Assembly: GCA_002408085.1 (NCBI GenBank)
Contig: DHQL01000025.1
Span: 40,895-104,894, forward strand
Length of the DNA stretch: 64,000 nt
Direction of reading: 5' to 3'
Source of the DNA: Spirochaeta sp. UBA5339
Lineage (GTDB): Bacteria; Spirochaetota; Spirochaetia; DSM-2461
The translations under genes and the position numbers were made by a program. Shown piece by piece: positions 43,369 through 52,631 of this stretch. Within the stretch, counting starts at the first letter, position 1. Each line of letters opens with the position of its first letter. Below the pieces are notes generated by a model. It was not told where the DNA came from. It ran no database searches and saw nothing but the letters and a program-made list of their open reading frames with translations.

Positions 43369-44271
43369 ATGGAAATATTTGATGAATCCTGCTGGGAAGA
43401 ACACAAAAAAGTTATCACCCGGAAAGAGCACGGGATTCCCGGTCTCGGAAACTTTGCCTACTGGAATATGGCCCATGCCACACCGCCGACTCCTCATCAT
43501 CACCACTCGGATATTGTAGAAATTCACTGCCTTGTAAAAGGAAAACGCCTCAGCGTCGTAGGGGAAGAAACCTTTACAGTAACAGGAAATGAGATGTTTG
43601 CCACCTTCCCCTATGAGCCCCATCACAACGGAAGCTACAACCTCAGCCCCTGCACATTTTTCGGTCTTCAGATAAATATCAAAGATCCCGGGCACATCCT
43701 TGGTTTAAACAGAGAGTACAGCCTGGCGATCCACAGGATTCTGACCAATATTGATCACCGCCACCTGCGTTTTACAAGCAGTGACCAGTTACTTCTGAAA
43801 CAGGCTTTTGACAATATTTCCGACGGTGATCCCGATGCCCTGATGCTGGGAGTGCAGTACCTCAGCTGTTTTTTGTTTAAGATTCCCGAGTTTATTCCCG
43901 TCCGGGAGGAAGAGGAAAAAAAAATTCAGGACCCGAACATAAAACGGGTTCTGGAACATATTGAGAACAGTTACAAGGAGAGCCTCCTTCTAAAGGAGCT
44001 GGCGGCTATATCCGGATACTCACTCTCCCGGTTCAAGATCAAATTCAAGGAGGAGGTGGGCCTGACCCCGGCCAACTACATAACCTTCAAGAAGCTGGAG
44101 TACGCCAAACAGCTGCTGCGGACCACCGAGCTGCCCGTCACCCAGATCGCCCTGGATGCGGGATTCTCCTCGAGCAACTACTTCAGTACGGTATTGAGAA
44201 ACCAGTCCAGCTACTCACCCAGCGAATACCGCCGTATTTCACGGGAGAGAATGCAGATGAGCGGAGAGTAA
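43369..44271 (+). CDS. AraC-family transcriptional regulator
   Basis: 300 residues. N-terminal cupin-type sensor domain with a His-rich loop (TPHHHHSDIVEI, PYEPHHNG), C-terminal AraC domain (~200-295) with two helix-turn-helix units: LKELAAISGYSLSRFKIKFKEE and VTQIALDAGFSSSNYFSTVLR. Likely controls the divergent aldolase-TRAP-GH106 operon in response to a sugar. The start (ATG 43369) has GAGG within 20 bases upstream. Confidence 0.92.
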   Translation: MEIFDESCWEEHKKVITRKEHGIPGLGNFAYWNMAHATPPTPHHHHSDIVEIHCLVKGKRLSVVGEETFTVTGNEMFATFPYEPHHNGSYNLSPCTFFGLQINIKDPGHILGLNREYSLAIHRILTNIDHRHLRFTSSDQLLLKQAFDNISDGDPDALMLGVQYLSCFLFKIPEFIPVREEEEKKIQDPNIKRVLEHIENSYKESLLLKELAAISGYSLSRFKIKFKEEVGLTPANYITFKKLEYAKQLLRTTELPVTQIALDAGFSSSNYFSTVLRNQSSYSPSEYRRISRERMQMSGE

Positions 44272-44300
44272 TACTTCTCCGGACCGTCTTTTCACTCATG

Positions 44301-44350
44301 TTGAATCCCCCCGGGAAACATCTATAATTAATGTATCAGCCCGGGGCTGA
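44301..44350 (+). promoter_or_regulatory. Promoter and palindromic operator of the histidine kinase gene
   Basis: TTGAAT (44301-44306), 16-base spacer, consensus TATAAT (44323-44328), then a 7-bp-arm palindrome TCAGCCC-G-GGGCTGA at 44336-44350 at the expected transcription start, a usual repressor site position. AGGAG precedes the TTG start at 44365. Confidence 0.6.
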
Positions 44351-44364
44351 TTCAGGAGCAGAGA

Positions 44365-46311
44365 TTGCCTCTCAAGCCGGTACATTTTCACCATATCAGA
44401 ACCAAACTCGTCATCAGATACTGGCTGGCCTTTCTGGTCGTAATGATCATGACCTTCGGAGCCGCCTACACCGGTCTGAGAAACTCTGTTATTAAATCAG
44501 TGGAGACAGCCCTTACACTTCAGGTTGACCTGATCAAAAACAGCATCGCCACAGCCGCCGAAGCCTCCATAAAGAACTACTACCGGGCCATGGCTCACTC
44601 GGCTCTGACCATAATTGAGAGCTGCTACAACAGATTCAAAGAGGGGGAGCTTTCAGAACAGGAGGCTCAGGATCTGGCATGGTCCATGGTGCAGAATATC
44701 AGGCCCGGACCATCGGGATACCTTGCCATTGTCAACTCACAGAATGTCTTTGCCTACCATCCCTATCCCGAATATATTGGTATGGATATTACAGGCTTTG
44801 ATTTCTTCCCCCTTCTGAAAAAGGACGAAGAGGTCTACTTCTCCTATAAATGGCGCAATCCTGGAGACAAGGCCGACAGAGACAAGCTCTCATACAACAT
44901 CTACTACACTCCCTGGAATTGGCACATCGCCACAACCGGTTACCGGGATGATCTGGCATCTCTGATCAATCTGAAAGACTTCAAAGACAATATCCTCTCC
45001 ATCAAGTTCGGTGATACCGGATATCCCATAATAATCGGAAACGATGGGACCCTGCTGGTTCACCCCGAATACGAGGGCATAAATATGATCGATCGAGAGG
45101 GTCCAATGGGCGATGTTGTCCGCCAGTCTCTTGAGGAAAGAAACGGAAGAGTTGATTATCTCTGGCAGAATCCAGGTGAAAAGAAGCTGCATAAAAAGCT
45201 CTCCCTTTTTTCCGAGATTGAACCATACGGGTTTATTCTGGCCGTTACAGCCTATAGATCGGAATTTATGAAACCCATTCGGGATATGACCCGCTTATTT
45301 CTACTTGCCCTGTTCTTCGCCCTCCTGACCATCGGCTATCTGTCTCTCCGGGTCAGCCGCTCAATCACCCTTCCCGTACTAGAACTGAAAATGAAGATGG
45401 ATCAGGCTGCAGAGGGAGATCTTTCTGTACGATCGGACATCTACTCCTCTGATGAAGTGGGAGAGATAGGAAGACATTTCAACAACCTTATTGAGATACT
45501 GGAATCAAAACAGAGGGAGCTGGAAGAACAGCTGAATCTGAACAGCACCATAACTGAACAGCTCCGCAGATCTCTGAAAGAGCTGCAGCAGACCCAGCAG
45601 AAGCTGATCGAAGAGGAACGCTTTTCAAACATGGGACGCCTTCTCGCCAGGATGTCACACCACCTTAACACCCCCCTGGGAACCTCAATAACCACCCTCT
45701 CCTGCTTAAAAGAGGATATCCGGAAATTGCCTGATTACGGGGATACAGTGACGGAGAGCCTCTCCGGAATGATAGAACTGCTGGAAAGTTCCCTGAACAA
45801 AGCGGTGGAGCTATTAGAGTCCTTTAAACTCCTTGATATCAGCAGGAAGGGGTTTATCAATATGGAGGTAGAGGATTTCCTGAAGATCATCTACCTGAAT
45901 AAGTGGAAATCGGAACTTCCTGAAGGAGTAACGATTCAAAGTGAGTGTCCGGATGATTTCCGGATACATACAAACCCGGAGCTCCTTCAAAGCATTCTCG
46001 ATCAGTTGACCTCCAACTCTCTGCTTCACAGCTTCAAAGACCGTCAGGAAGGATTGATCCGTGTAACCTTCTACAGAGAATCCGATACGACTATCCTCGA
46101 GTACTCAGACAATGGAACAGGTATCCCCGAAGAGGACTCATCAAGACTCTTTGAACCCTTCTACAACCGGGATCGCGATTTCCAGTCACGGGGTATTGGT
46201 CTGAATATTGTCTACAATACCGTGGCGGGAAGTCTGGGCGGGTCTATCAGATATACGGGAAGCGTGGATAAGGGAGTTCACTACATAATCACACTGCCTG
46301 AAAAAAGCTGA
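44365..46311 (+). CDS. Membrane histidine kinase with tandem Cache sensor domain
   Basis: 648 residues from a TTG start (AGGAG six bases upstream). One helix (~18-42), a periplasmic region (~45-305) with two Cache-type units (GPSGYLAIVNSQNVFAYHP and DTGYPIIIGNDGTLLVHPEY), a second helix (~310-330), HAMP, then HisKA-like dimer domain with phospho-His in MSHHLNTPLGTS and ATPase motifs (SDNGTGIPEED, GIGLNIV). Double-Cache domains bind small organic acids, amino acids or sugars. It has no response regulator beside it, so its partner is elsewhere or it acts on the adjacent AraC/transporter genes indirectly. Confidence 0.88.
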   Translation: MPLKPVHFHHIRTKLVIRYWLAFLVVMIMTFGAAYTGLRNSVIKSVETALTLQVDLIKNSIATAAEASIKNYYRAMAHSALTIIESCYNRFKEGELSEQEAQDLAWSMVQNIRPGPSGYLAIVNSQNVFAYHPYPEYIGMDITGFDFFPLLKKDEEVYFSYKWRNPGDKADRDKLSYNIYYTPWNWHIATTGYRDDLASLINLKDFKDNILSIKFGDTGYPIIIGNDGTLLVHPEYEGINMIDREGPMGDVVRQSLEERNGRVDYLWQNPGEKKLHKKLSLFSEIEPYGFILAVTAYRSEFMKPIRDMTRLFLLALFFALLTIGYLSLRVSRSITLPVLELKMKMDQAAEGDLSVRSDIYSSDEVGEIGRHFNNLIEILESKQRELEEQLNLNSTITEQLRRSLKELQQTQQKLIEEERFSNMGRLLARMSHHLNTPLGTSITTLSCLKEDIRKLPDYGDTVTESLSGMIELLESSLNKAVELLESFKLLDISRKGFINMEVEDFLKIIYLNKWKSELPEGVTIQSECPDDFRIHTNPELLQSILDQLTSNSLLHSFKDRQEGLIRVTFYRESDTTILEYSDNGTGIPEEDSSRLFEPFYNRDRDFQSRGIGLNIVYNTVAGSLGGSIRYTGSVDKGVHYIITLPEKS

Positions 46312-46421
46312 GGTCAGGATAGCGGCTGTGATCGATATACCTTGCTCACCGGAGAATTCAGCCGTATACTGATGGCAACACTATCACTTTTTAAAACCTA
46401 AAAAATTCGGAGCTTCTCCTG

Positions 46422-47795
46422 ATGAAAACAGAAACACGAAATCACTACTGCTTCGGCCTGGGAACAATCGGAAGAGATATGCAGTATGCTCTTATCTCCA
46501 TGTATCTGATCTTCTTTCTGACCGATGTTCTGCAGCTGCCGGACAGGACGATGTGGTGGGTAACTGGAATCATACTCTTTGCCCGGATCTTTGATGCCGT
46601 CAATGATCCCTTTATGGGAGTTATTGTGGACAATACAAAAACCAGATGGGGCAAGTTCAAACCCTGGATTACTGCCGGAGCGCTTATTTCAGGACTGCTG
46701 ACTACCCTTCTTTTTGTCGATACAGGCTTAAGGGGAGCACCCTTTATTATCTTCTTTGCAGCCGCCTATCTGATGTGGGGCATCAGCTTTACAATGAACG
46801 ACATCGCCTACTGGTCCATGATGCCCAGCCTCTCAATGGATCAGAAAGGCCGTGAGAAACTTGGTGCCTTTGCCCGAATCTGCGCCAATATCGGCCTCTT
46901 TGTTGTGGTGGCGGGGATTGTTCCCATCACCGAAGCCCTCCGGAAGGCAACCGGCAGTATGAGCCGGGCCTACAGCATCTTCGCCTTTGCCATAGTACTG
47001 ATTCTCATTGCGGGACAGGCCATAACCCTTTTCGGGGTAAAGGAAAACAGAAAGATCTTTAAATCCGAATCAACCACCTCTTTGAGTGAACTTTTTACGG
47101 TTATCTTTAAAAACGACCAGCTTCTGTTTACATCAATCGCCATGGTTCTCTTTATGATCGGCTATGTAACCACCACCAGCTTCGGCCTCTACTTCTTCAA
47201 GTACGCCTACGGTGATGAGAATATGTACTCCATCTTTGCGGTGATTCTCGGAGTCTCACAGGTTCTGGCCCTGTCGGTTTTTCCCCTCTTCAGCAAGCGC
47301 TATGACCGGAGGACTCTCTACACCTGGGGAACCGCCATGGTTCTTGTGGGTTACATCATCTTCTTCTTCAGTCCCATGGATATGAGGTTTATCGGAACAG
47401 CGGGAATACTCCTCTTTCTGGGTCAGGCCTTTATTCAGCTGCTGATGCTGATGTTTCTGGCGGACACAATTGAGTACGGCCAGTGGAAGCTGGGCAAGAG
47501 AAACGAGAGCGTCACCTTTGCCCTGCAGCCCTTTATCAACAAGATGGGAGGCGCTATAGGTACGGGAATTGTGGGAGCCGTTGTCATTCTGTCGGGAATC
47601 AACAAGGCCGCAGGCCCCGAGGATGTATCAGAGGGCGGTCTTTTGATGATGAAGATCGCCATGCTGGCAGTTCCACCGGTTCTGATTGCCGCAGGGTACT
47701 GGGTCTACCGGCGCTGGTACAGAATTGACGCCGATTTTTACGACTCCATTGTCAGGGATCTGAAGAGCAGAGGTGATCTGCTGATGGAGAGCTGA
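46422..47795 (+). CDS. GPH-family sugar:cation symporter (MFS type)
   Basis: 457 residues, 12 membrane helices. MFS_2 pattern: INDPFMGVIVDNTKTRWGKF, then FTMNDIAYWSMMPSLSMD (residues for cation and sugar binding) and EYGQWKLGKRNESVTFALQP. GPH transporters bring in disaccharides, pentosides or hexuronides with Na+ or H+. It lies beside the carbohydrate operon but downstream of the kinase gene, and ends at a terminator. Confidence 0.88.
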   Translation: MKTETRNHYCFGLGTIGRDMQYALISMYLIFFLTDVLQLPDRTMWWVTGIILFARIFDAVNDPFMGVIVDNTKTRWGKFKPWITAGALISGLLTTLLFVDTGLRGAPFIIFFAAAYLMWGISFTMNDIAYWSMMPSLSMDQKGREKLGAFARICANIGLFVVVAGIVPITEALRKATGSMSRAYSIFAFAIVLILIAGQAITLFGVKENRKIFKSESTTSLSELFTVIFKNDQLLFTSIAMVLFMIGYVTTTSFGLYFFKYAYGDENMYSIFAVILGVSQVLALSVFPLFSKRYDRRTLYTWGTAMVLVGYIIFFFSPMDMRFIGTAGILLFLGQAFIQLLMLMFLADTIEYGQWKLGKRNESVTFALQPFINKMGGAIGTGIVGAVVILSGINKAAGPEDVSEGGLLMMKIAMLAVPPVLIAAGYWVYRRWYRIDADFYDSIVRDLKSRGDLLMES

Positions 47796-47810
47796 TTCAG
47801 GGACGCAAAA

Positions 47811-47846
47811 AAAACCGGTCAGATTCTTTCGAACCAGGCCGGTTTT
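47811..47846. terminator. Bidirectional intrinsic terminator
   Basis: 8-bp stem AAAACCGG / CCGGTTTT with A and T tracts on both sides; serves the symporter gene and convergent galE. Confidence 0.85.
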
Positions 47847-47875
47847 CTCATTTCCTATGTGCAGAAGAGCTGCGA

Positions 47876-48889
47876 TCAGCCCTTATACCCTTTCGGATTA
47901 TCGCTCTGCCACTTCCAGGCGGAGGAGACCATCTCATCCAGTCCCAGTTCTGCCTCCCAGTCCAGTTCTTTCTTTGCCAGGGCGGGATCTCCATACACTG
48001 TGGCGATGTCTCCGGCTCTACGGGGACCGAATTCCCATGCAATGCTGTGGCCGCAGACCTCTTCAAAGGCCTTGATCATTTCCAGAACAGAGTAACCCTT
48101 ACCCGTTCCGATATTGTAGACGGAAACTCCCTTCTTCAACTTCAGGTTGTCCAGGGCCTTTACATGGGCCTTTGCCAGATCCACAACATGAATATAGTCT
48201 CTCACTCCCGTACCGTCGGGGGTGGGCCAGTCGTTTCCGAAGACCATGACCTTCTCCCGGACACCCGCGGCAACCTGAGATACAAAGGGAAGCAGGTTGT
48301 TGGGATACTCAGGATCCTCGCCGATCCGGCCTGAGGGATGAGCTCCAACGGGATTGAAGTAGCGCAGGATTGTAACATCCCAGCCCTTTGCCTTTGCGGC
48401 ATCAATCAGGATCTGCTCCATCATCAGTTTGGTCTGACCGTAGGGATTGGTAGCCTGCAGACGGGCATCCTCTTTTACAGGAACCGACTCGGGATCTCCA
48501 TATACGGTGGCGGAGGAGGAGAATACAAGCTGCTTTACGCCTCTCTCGTCCATCACCTTGTAGAGATTCAGAGAACCGGTAATATTGTTTTCATAGTACA
48601 TCAGGGGCTTTTCTACAGACTCACCTACAGCCTTGAGGGCCGCAAAGTGAATTACCCCGGTGATTTCAGGCTCCTTGTCGAAGAGGGTTCTGAGTCCGTC
48701 AATGTCCTTCAGATCAACCTCATAAAAGGGGATCTTCCTGCCGCTGAGTTCCTCAACCCTTCTGACAGCCTCCATAGAGGAGTTGCAAAGATTGTCGGCC
48801 AGAACGATGTCATAGCCTCCGTCCAGAAGTTCCAGATTTGTATGTGATGCAATGTATCCGGCTCCGCCGGTAATCAGGATTTTTCCCAT
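47876..48889 (-). CDS. galE: UDP-glucose 4-epimerase
   Basis: 337 residues, usual GalE length. Interconverts UDP-glucose and UDP-galactose. NAD-binding motif GGAGYIASHTN (Ala where Gly is usual), Ser in FSSSATVYGDP, and catalytic Tyr-Lys in NPYGQTKLMMEQ. The YNIGTGKGYSVLEMI block near residue 250 is typical. AAGGAG precedes the ATG. A 16-base perfect palindrome sits 59 bases upstream. Confidence 0.95.
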   Translation of the reverse strand: MGKILITGGAGYIASHTNLELLDGGYDIVLADNLCNSSMEAVRRVEELSGRKIPFYEVDLKDIDGLRTLFDKEPEITGVIHFAALKAVGESVEKPLMYYENNITGSLNLYKVMDERGVKQLVFSSSATVYGDPESVPVKEDARLQATNPYGQTKLMMEQILIDAAKAKGWDVTILRYFNPVGAHPSGRIGEDPEYPNNLLPFVSQVAAGVREKVMVFGNDWPTPDGTGVRDYIHVVDLAKAHVKALDNLKLKKGVSVYNIGTGKGYSVLEMIKAFEEVCGHSIAWEFGPRRAGDIATVYGDPALAKKELDWEAELGLDEMVSSAWKWQSDNPKGYKG

Positions 48890-48947
48890 AGAATACTCCT
48901 TAGCTCTGATCTCTCACCCTAAGATAGATCACAACCGCCCCCGGATC

Positions 48948-48963
48948 AAGTACACGTGTACTT
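48948..48963. promoter_or_regulatory. 16-base perfect palindrome between galE and mnmD
   Basis: AAGTACACGTGTACTT, fully symmetric with no spacer, in the 153-base divergent gap, followed by a T run. Probable operator for an unidentified regulator; no match to a known box by eye. Confidence 0.5.
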
Positions 48964-49042
48964 TTTTTTCAAAATTCCCTCACTAAATGCCCATTTAATT
49001 TTCACCTGAATATGTTTAGAATTGATAATCTGAGGACAGAAA

Positions 49043-49771
49043 ATGCAACTGTTCCCTGAAAAAAGAATCTGGAGTAGTGATATCAGTTTGACAGAACATC
49101 AGAATCCCCATTATGGAGACCTCTATTTTTCCAGTGATGACGGAATGGATGAGACCATGTATGTCTTTATCCAGGGAAATGAACTTGAAACAAGACTTCA
49201 GAAGGGAGGAGACTTTCATGTCGGCGAGACGGGCTTCGGAACCGGTCTGAACCTGCTGTCCCTCCTCACCGTCATTCCGGAGAATCCGGAGAAGATACTG
49301 AACCTGAGTTACTCCACGGTGGAAAAATACCCTCTTGAGACCGAAAGAATAAGATCCCTTCTGCTCCCCTTTAAAAAAAGGCTGGGTGATCTGCTGACAC
49401 TCTTTCTGAAACAGTGGGATGAATTCCGCACCTCTCTGGCACCCGGATGGAATACCGCTACCTGGACCTTTCCGGGAGGTGATATCCGGTTCAGACTCTA
49501 CTTCGGAGATGTCCTCGAATGGTGCCTGGAAGAGGCTGATCCATCGGTTGATGCCTGGTTTCTTGACGGACACAGTCCGGACAAGAACCCTGAAATATGG
49601 TCATTACCGGTTATGGAATCACTTTACAGGCGGACAAAAGTGAACGGAACCCTGGCAACTTTCACTTCTGCGGGGGTTGTAAAGCAGACATTAAGGGCTG
49701 CAGGGTTTACAATTAAGAGAAAAAGCGGGTTTGCAAGGAAAAGACACATGATATCTGGTTTTAAGTCTTGA
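49043..49771 (+). CDS. mnmD: MnmD-like tRNA (5-methylaminomethyl-2-thiouridine) methyltransferase
   Basis: 242 residues, the stand-alone methyltransferase half of MnmC (DUF752). SAM site HVGETGFGTGLNLLSLL, the catalytic-region DAWFLDGHSPDKNPEIWS, and ATFTSAGVVKQTLRAAGF then FARKRHM match MnmD; the FAD domain of full-length MnmC is absent. It should methylate nm5s2U34 to mnm5s2U34 in tRNA wobble positions. Divergent from galE, next to pyk. Confidence 0.9.
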   Translation: MQLFPEKRIWSSDISLTEHQNPHYGDLYFSSDDGMDETMYVFIQGNELETRLQKGGDFHVGETGFGTGLNLLSLLTVIPENPEKILNLSYSTVEKYPLETERIRSLLLPFKKRLGDLLTLFLKQWDEFRTSLAPGWNTATWTFPGGDIRFRLYFGDVLEWCLEEADPSVDAWFLDGHSPDKNPEIWSLPVMESLYRRTKVNGTLATFTSAGVVKQTLRAAGFTIKRKSGFARKRHMISGFKS

Positions 49772-49829
49772 AATAGAAAGGATTTCCCTGTAAAAAATAT
49801 CAGACCAATTCATATTAGGATAGAAATAG

Positions 49830-51248
49830 ATGAAAACCAACCGGACAAAAATAGTTGCTACCATTGGTATGCACAATGAAGAAAAATTTATCAGAAGACT
49901 CTATAAGGCTGGTGCAAGTGTGTTCCGGTTAAACACTGCTCACCAGACTCCCGATGAAACCAAAGGCATTATTGACAACATCCGTGCCGTTTCCGACAGG
50001 GCAGGAATTCTGATCGACACTAAGGGTCCCGAAATCCGGACTCTCGATATCGCCGAGCCGATCCCAGTGAACGAGGGAGACGAACTTTTCATCGTACCTG
50101 CCGGTACAGAGATGGAAGAGCCCCACTTCTCCGTAAGCTACAACAAGTTCTGTGATGTTGTAACCAGAGGCACAGAGATCCTGATCGATGACGGTGAGAT
50201 GTCTCTCATCGTAATCGACAAGCAGGTGGAACAGCTGCGCTGTATCGCCAACAACTCCGGAAAGATCAAAAACAAAAAGAGCGTTAACGTTCCCAATATT
50301 CCCATTTCCCTTCCCTCACTGACAAAAAAAGATGAAGAGTACATTCACTTTGCTGCAGAAGTGGGCGTTGATTTTATTGCTCACTCCTTCGTACGGAACA
50401 AGGAAGACCTGATTTCTGTTCAGAAAATTCTGGACAAGTACAACAGTCCTGTCCGCCTGATCGCCAAGATCGAAAACATGGAAGGAATTGAAAACCTCGA
50501 CGAGATCCTTGACCACTGTCACGGTGTCATGGTTGCCCGAGGAGACCTGGGAATCGAACTTCCTGCGGAAGATGTTCCCAAAATGCAGAAGAGAATGATC
50601 CGCAAGTGTATCAAGAGAAACAAGGTTGTTATCACAGCTACCCAGATGCTCCACACAATGATCGACAACCCCCGCCCCACCAGAGCCGAGGTAAGTGATG
50701 TTGCCAACGCCGTAATGGACGGAACCGATGCGGTAATGCTCTCAGGCGAAACAGCCTACGGAAACTATGCATTTGAAGCTGTTTCCACCATGGCAAAAAT
50801 CGCAGCAGCCAGTGAATCAAACAAGAAGAACAAGAAGTTCCAGAAGAGAAATCTCTCCTACTTCAACCCTGTTCGTCTTGAGATGATCACAGCCGCCGAG
50901 CATACAGCAAGACACCTGAATGCCAAGGCTATTATCGTTCAGACCGACACAGGCCGGTCCGCGACCCTCCTGGCTTCACTGAGAGGAACAACACCCATCC
51001 TGGCTCTCTCCCCCAACTCCGCCGTTGTAAGACAGCTGGGACTGAGCTACGGTGTCAGCGCATACCATCTGCCCCAGCAGGATACTCTGGATGAGATGGT
51101 CAGCGAGTCTATCAGGGTTCTCCTTGACGAGGGGGCAATCAACAGCAACGACCTGGTTGTGCTGGTAGGTTCTTCTCCAAACCGTTCAACAGTTACCAAC
51201 TTTATCGAAGCCGGTGAAGCAGGAATGTTTATCGGAGGACGTGAGTAA
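49830..51248 (+). CDS. pyk: Pyruvate kinase
   Basis: 472 residues, usual length. Converts phosphoenolpyruvate and ADP to pyruvate and ATP. RTKIVATIGMHNEEKF, the Mg/PEP site IAKIENMEGIENLDEIL, MVARGDLGIELPAEDVPKMQ and VITATQMLHTMIDNPRPTRAE are all present. The C-terminal effector domain ends TNFIEAGEAGMFIGG. Start ATG 49830 has AGGATAG upstream. Convergent with the flavoprotein gene with 3 bases between the stops. Confidence 0.97.
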   Translation: MKTNRTKIVATIGMHNEEKFIRRLYKAGASVFRLNTAHQTPDETKGIIDNIRAVSDRAGILIDTKGPEIRTLDIAEPIPVNEGDELFIVPAGTEMEEPHFSVSYNKFCDVVTRGTEILIDDGEMSLIVIDKQVEQLRCIANNSGKIKNKKSVNVPNIPISLPSLTKKDEEYIHFAAEVGVDFIAHSFVRNKEDLISVQKILDKYNSPVRLIAKIENMEGIENLDEILDHCHGVMVARGDLGIELPAEDVPKMQKRMIRKCIKRNKVVITATQMLHTMIDNPRPTRAEVSDVANAVMDGTDAVMLSGETAYGNYAFEAVSTMAKIAAASESNKKNKKFQKRNLSYFNPVRLEMITAAEHTARHLNAKAIIVQTDTGRSATLLASLRGTTPILALSPNSAVVRQLGLSYGVSAYHLPQQDTLDEMVSESIRVLLDEGAINSNDLVVLVGSSPNRSTVTNFIEAGEAGMFIGGRE

Positions 51249-51251
51249 GAC

Positions 51252-52472
51252 TTATTCGGCGGTCATGGTTTTAACTGCCAGGGCTGCCGATGAGAAGGCA
51301 AACTGGAGGTTGTAGCCTCCTGTTTCGCCGTCCACATCCAGAACTTCCCCGGCCATAAAGAGACCGCCGCAGATGCGGGATTCCATGGTCCGGGGATTTA
51401 CCTCTTTCAAAGAGATCCCGCCGGAAGTAACCATTGCCTGGTTGAATCCCCCCATTTCCTGAACAGTAAATGAAGAAGAAAAAAGCACATTCACCCATGA
51501 GTTTCTCTCTTTACGGCTCAGCTGATTCACTCTTTCTGAAGGATCCAGACCGGCCCGCCTGATCAGTTCCTGCATCAGAGCATCGGTAATCCCCCTTACC
51601 GCCAGTCCCGACTTGAGAGACTTCTTTCCCGATTCAGAGACCGTCTCCAGAATATCCCGGTCCAGGTCCTGACGATCCCAGCCCGGGCACCAGCAGATCC
51701 TCAACTCATCACCGGCAGCCATATCCCGGCTGTTATTCAGAATTACGGGCCCCGAAAAACCTCTATGGGTAATCAGAAGGTCTCCCTGATAAGAACCGGC
51801 CTTCTTCCCCGAGCGGTATAGATCTATAGAGACCTCAAGGGACGTTCCCGAACAGGAGGCCAGGGCAAAATTCCTGACCAGAACAGGAGTCAGGGCTGGA
51901 ACAGGTGCAGCAACAGTATGCCCCAGTCCCTCAGCCAGAGCATAACCGCCGCCGGTTGATCCCGTGCCTGGATAGGATTTTCCTCCCGTGGCAAGAAGAA
52001 CCCGGGCAGCCGAAAACTCTTTTCCCTTTGAGCGGACAGTGAAGCCCACCTCTTCACGCAAGATGGATGTAACAGGGCTCTTCCAGAAGATCTCTCCTCC
52101 GGCTTTCTGACAGATCTTCTGCAGAAGATCCCTGAGATCCCGGCTCTTACGGCTCACTGGAAAGATCTTCCCGTCTCCCCGATCCTCACAGGGAAGGCCC
52201 CTCTCCTCCAGATAACCAACAAGGTCCCTGTTACTCCACTCAAACAGGGAGGGTTTAACGAAATTCCCGGCCGGGCCGAAGCGTTCGGGAAAGGAGCGGA
52301 TATCCTCGGCATTGGTCAGATTACACTGCCCCGAACCACTGACAAGAAGTTTCAGACCGCACTGATTCATCCCCTCCAGGAGACAGATCCGCAGTCCCGA
52401 TTCGGCTGCCCTTGCGGCGGCAAAGAGCCCTGCGGCACCGCCGCCGATAATAATCAAATCATATTCTATCAA
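51252..52472 (-). CDS. BaiN/HI0933-family flavoprotein (FAD-dependent oxidoreductase)
   Basis: 406 residues. FAD-binding loop IIGGGAAGLFAAARAAE, the family motif GLKLLVSGSGQCNLTN, and the C-terminal FAD block LFMAGEVLDVDGETGGYNLQ FAFSSG-type end (here FAFSSAALAVKTM). Members of the HI0933/YhiN group, including BaiN of bile-acid bacteria, are flavin-dependent oxidoreductases of mostly unknown substrate. Do not read it as bile-acid metabolism. Confidence 0.9.
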   Translation of the reverse strand: MIEYDLIIIGGGAAGLFAAARAAESGLRICLLEGMNQCGLKLLVSGSGQCNLTNAEDIRSFPERFGPAGNFVKPSLFEWSNRDLVGYLEERGLPCEDRGDGKIFPVSRKSRDLRDLLQKICQKAGGEIFWKSPVTSILREEVGFTVRSKGKEFSAARVLLATGGKSYPGTGSTGGGYALAEGLGHTVAAPVPALTPVLVRNFALASCSGTSLEVSIDLYRSGKKAGSYQGDLLITHRGFSGPVILNNSRDMAAGDELRICWCPGWDRQDLDRDILETVSESGKKSLKSGLAVRGITDALMQELIRRAGLDPSERVNQLSRKERNSWVNVLFSSSFTVQEMGGFNQAMVTSGGISLKEVNPRTMESRICGGLFMAGEVLDVDGETGGYNLQFAFSSAALAVKTMTAE

Positions 52473-52566
52473 AGGAAAAACTCCGTTTTTCTTATATTAT
52501 TTCAAGAAAGTATATAAAAACCTTAATAATCAACGAATGCTTTGCAAGTTTTTAGCTGTAAACAAC

Positions 52567-52595
52567 TTGAAGCTGATCAACCAGTCAGGTAGACT
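52567..52595 (+). promoter_or_regulatory. Putative promoter of the nhaC-like gene
   Basis: TTGAAG (52567-52572), 17-base spacer, TAGACT (52590-52595). The same -10 sequence occurs in the cheR promoter. The leader to ATG 52632 is about 30 bases and carries CAGGAG. Confidence 0.5.
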
Positions 52596-52631
52596 CCTTT
52601 TACATTACAATTAATCAGGAGATTAATCTTC

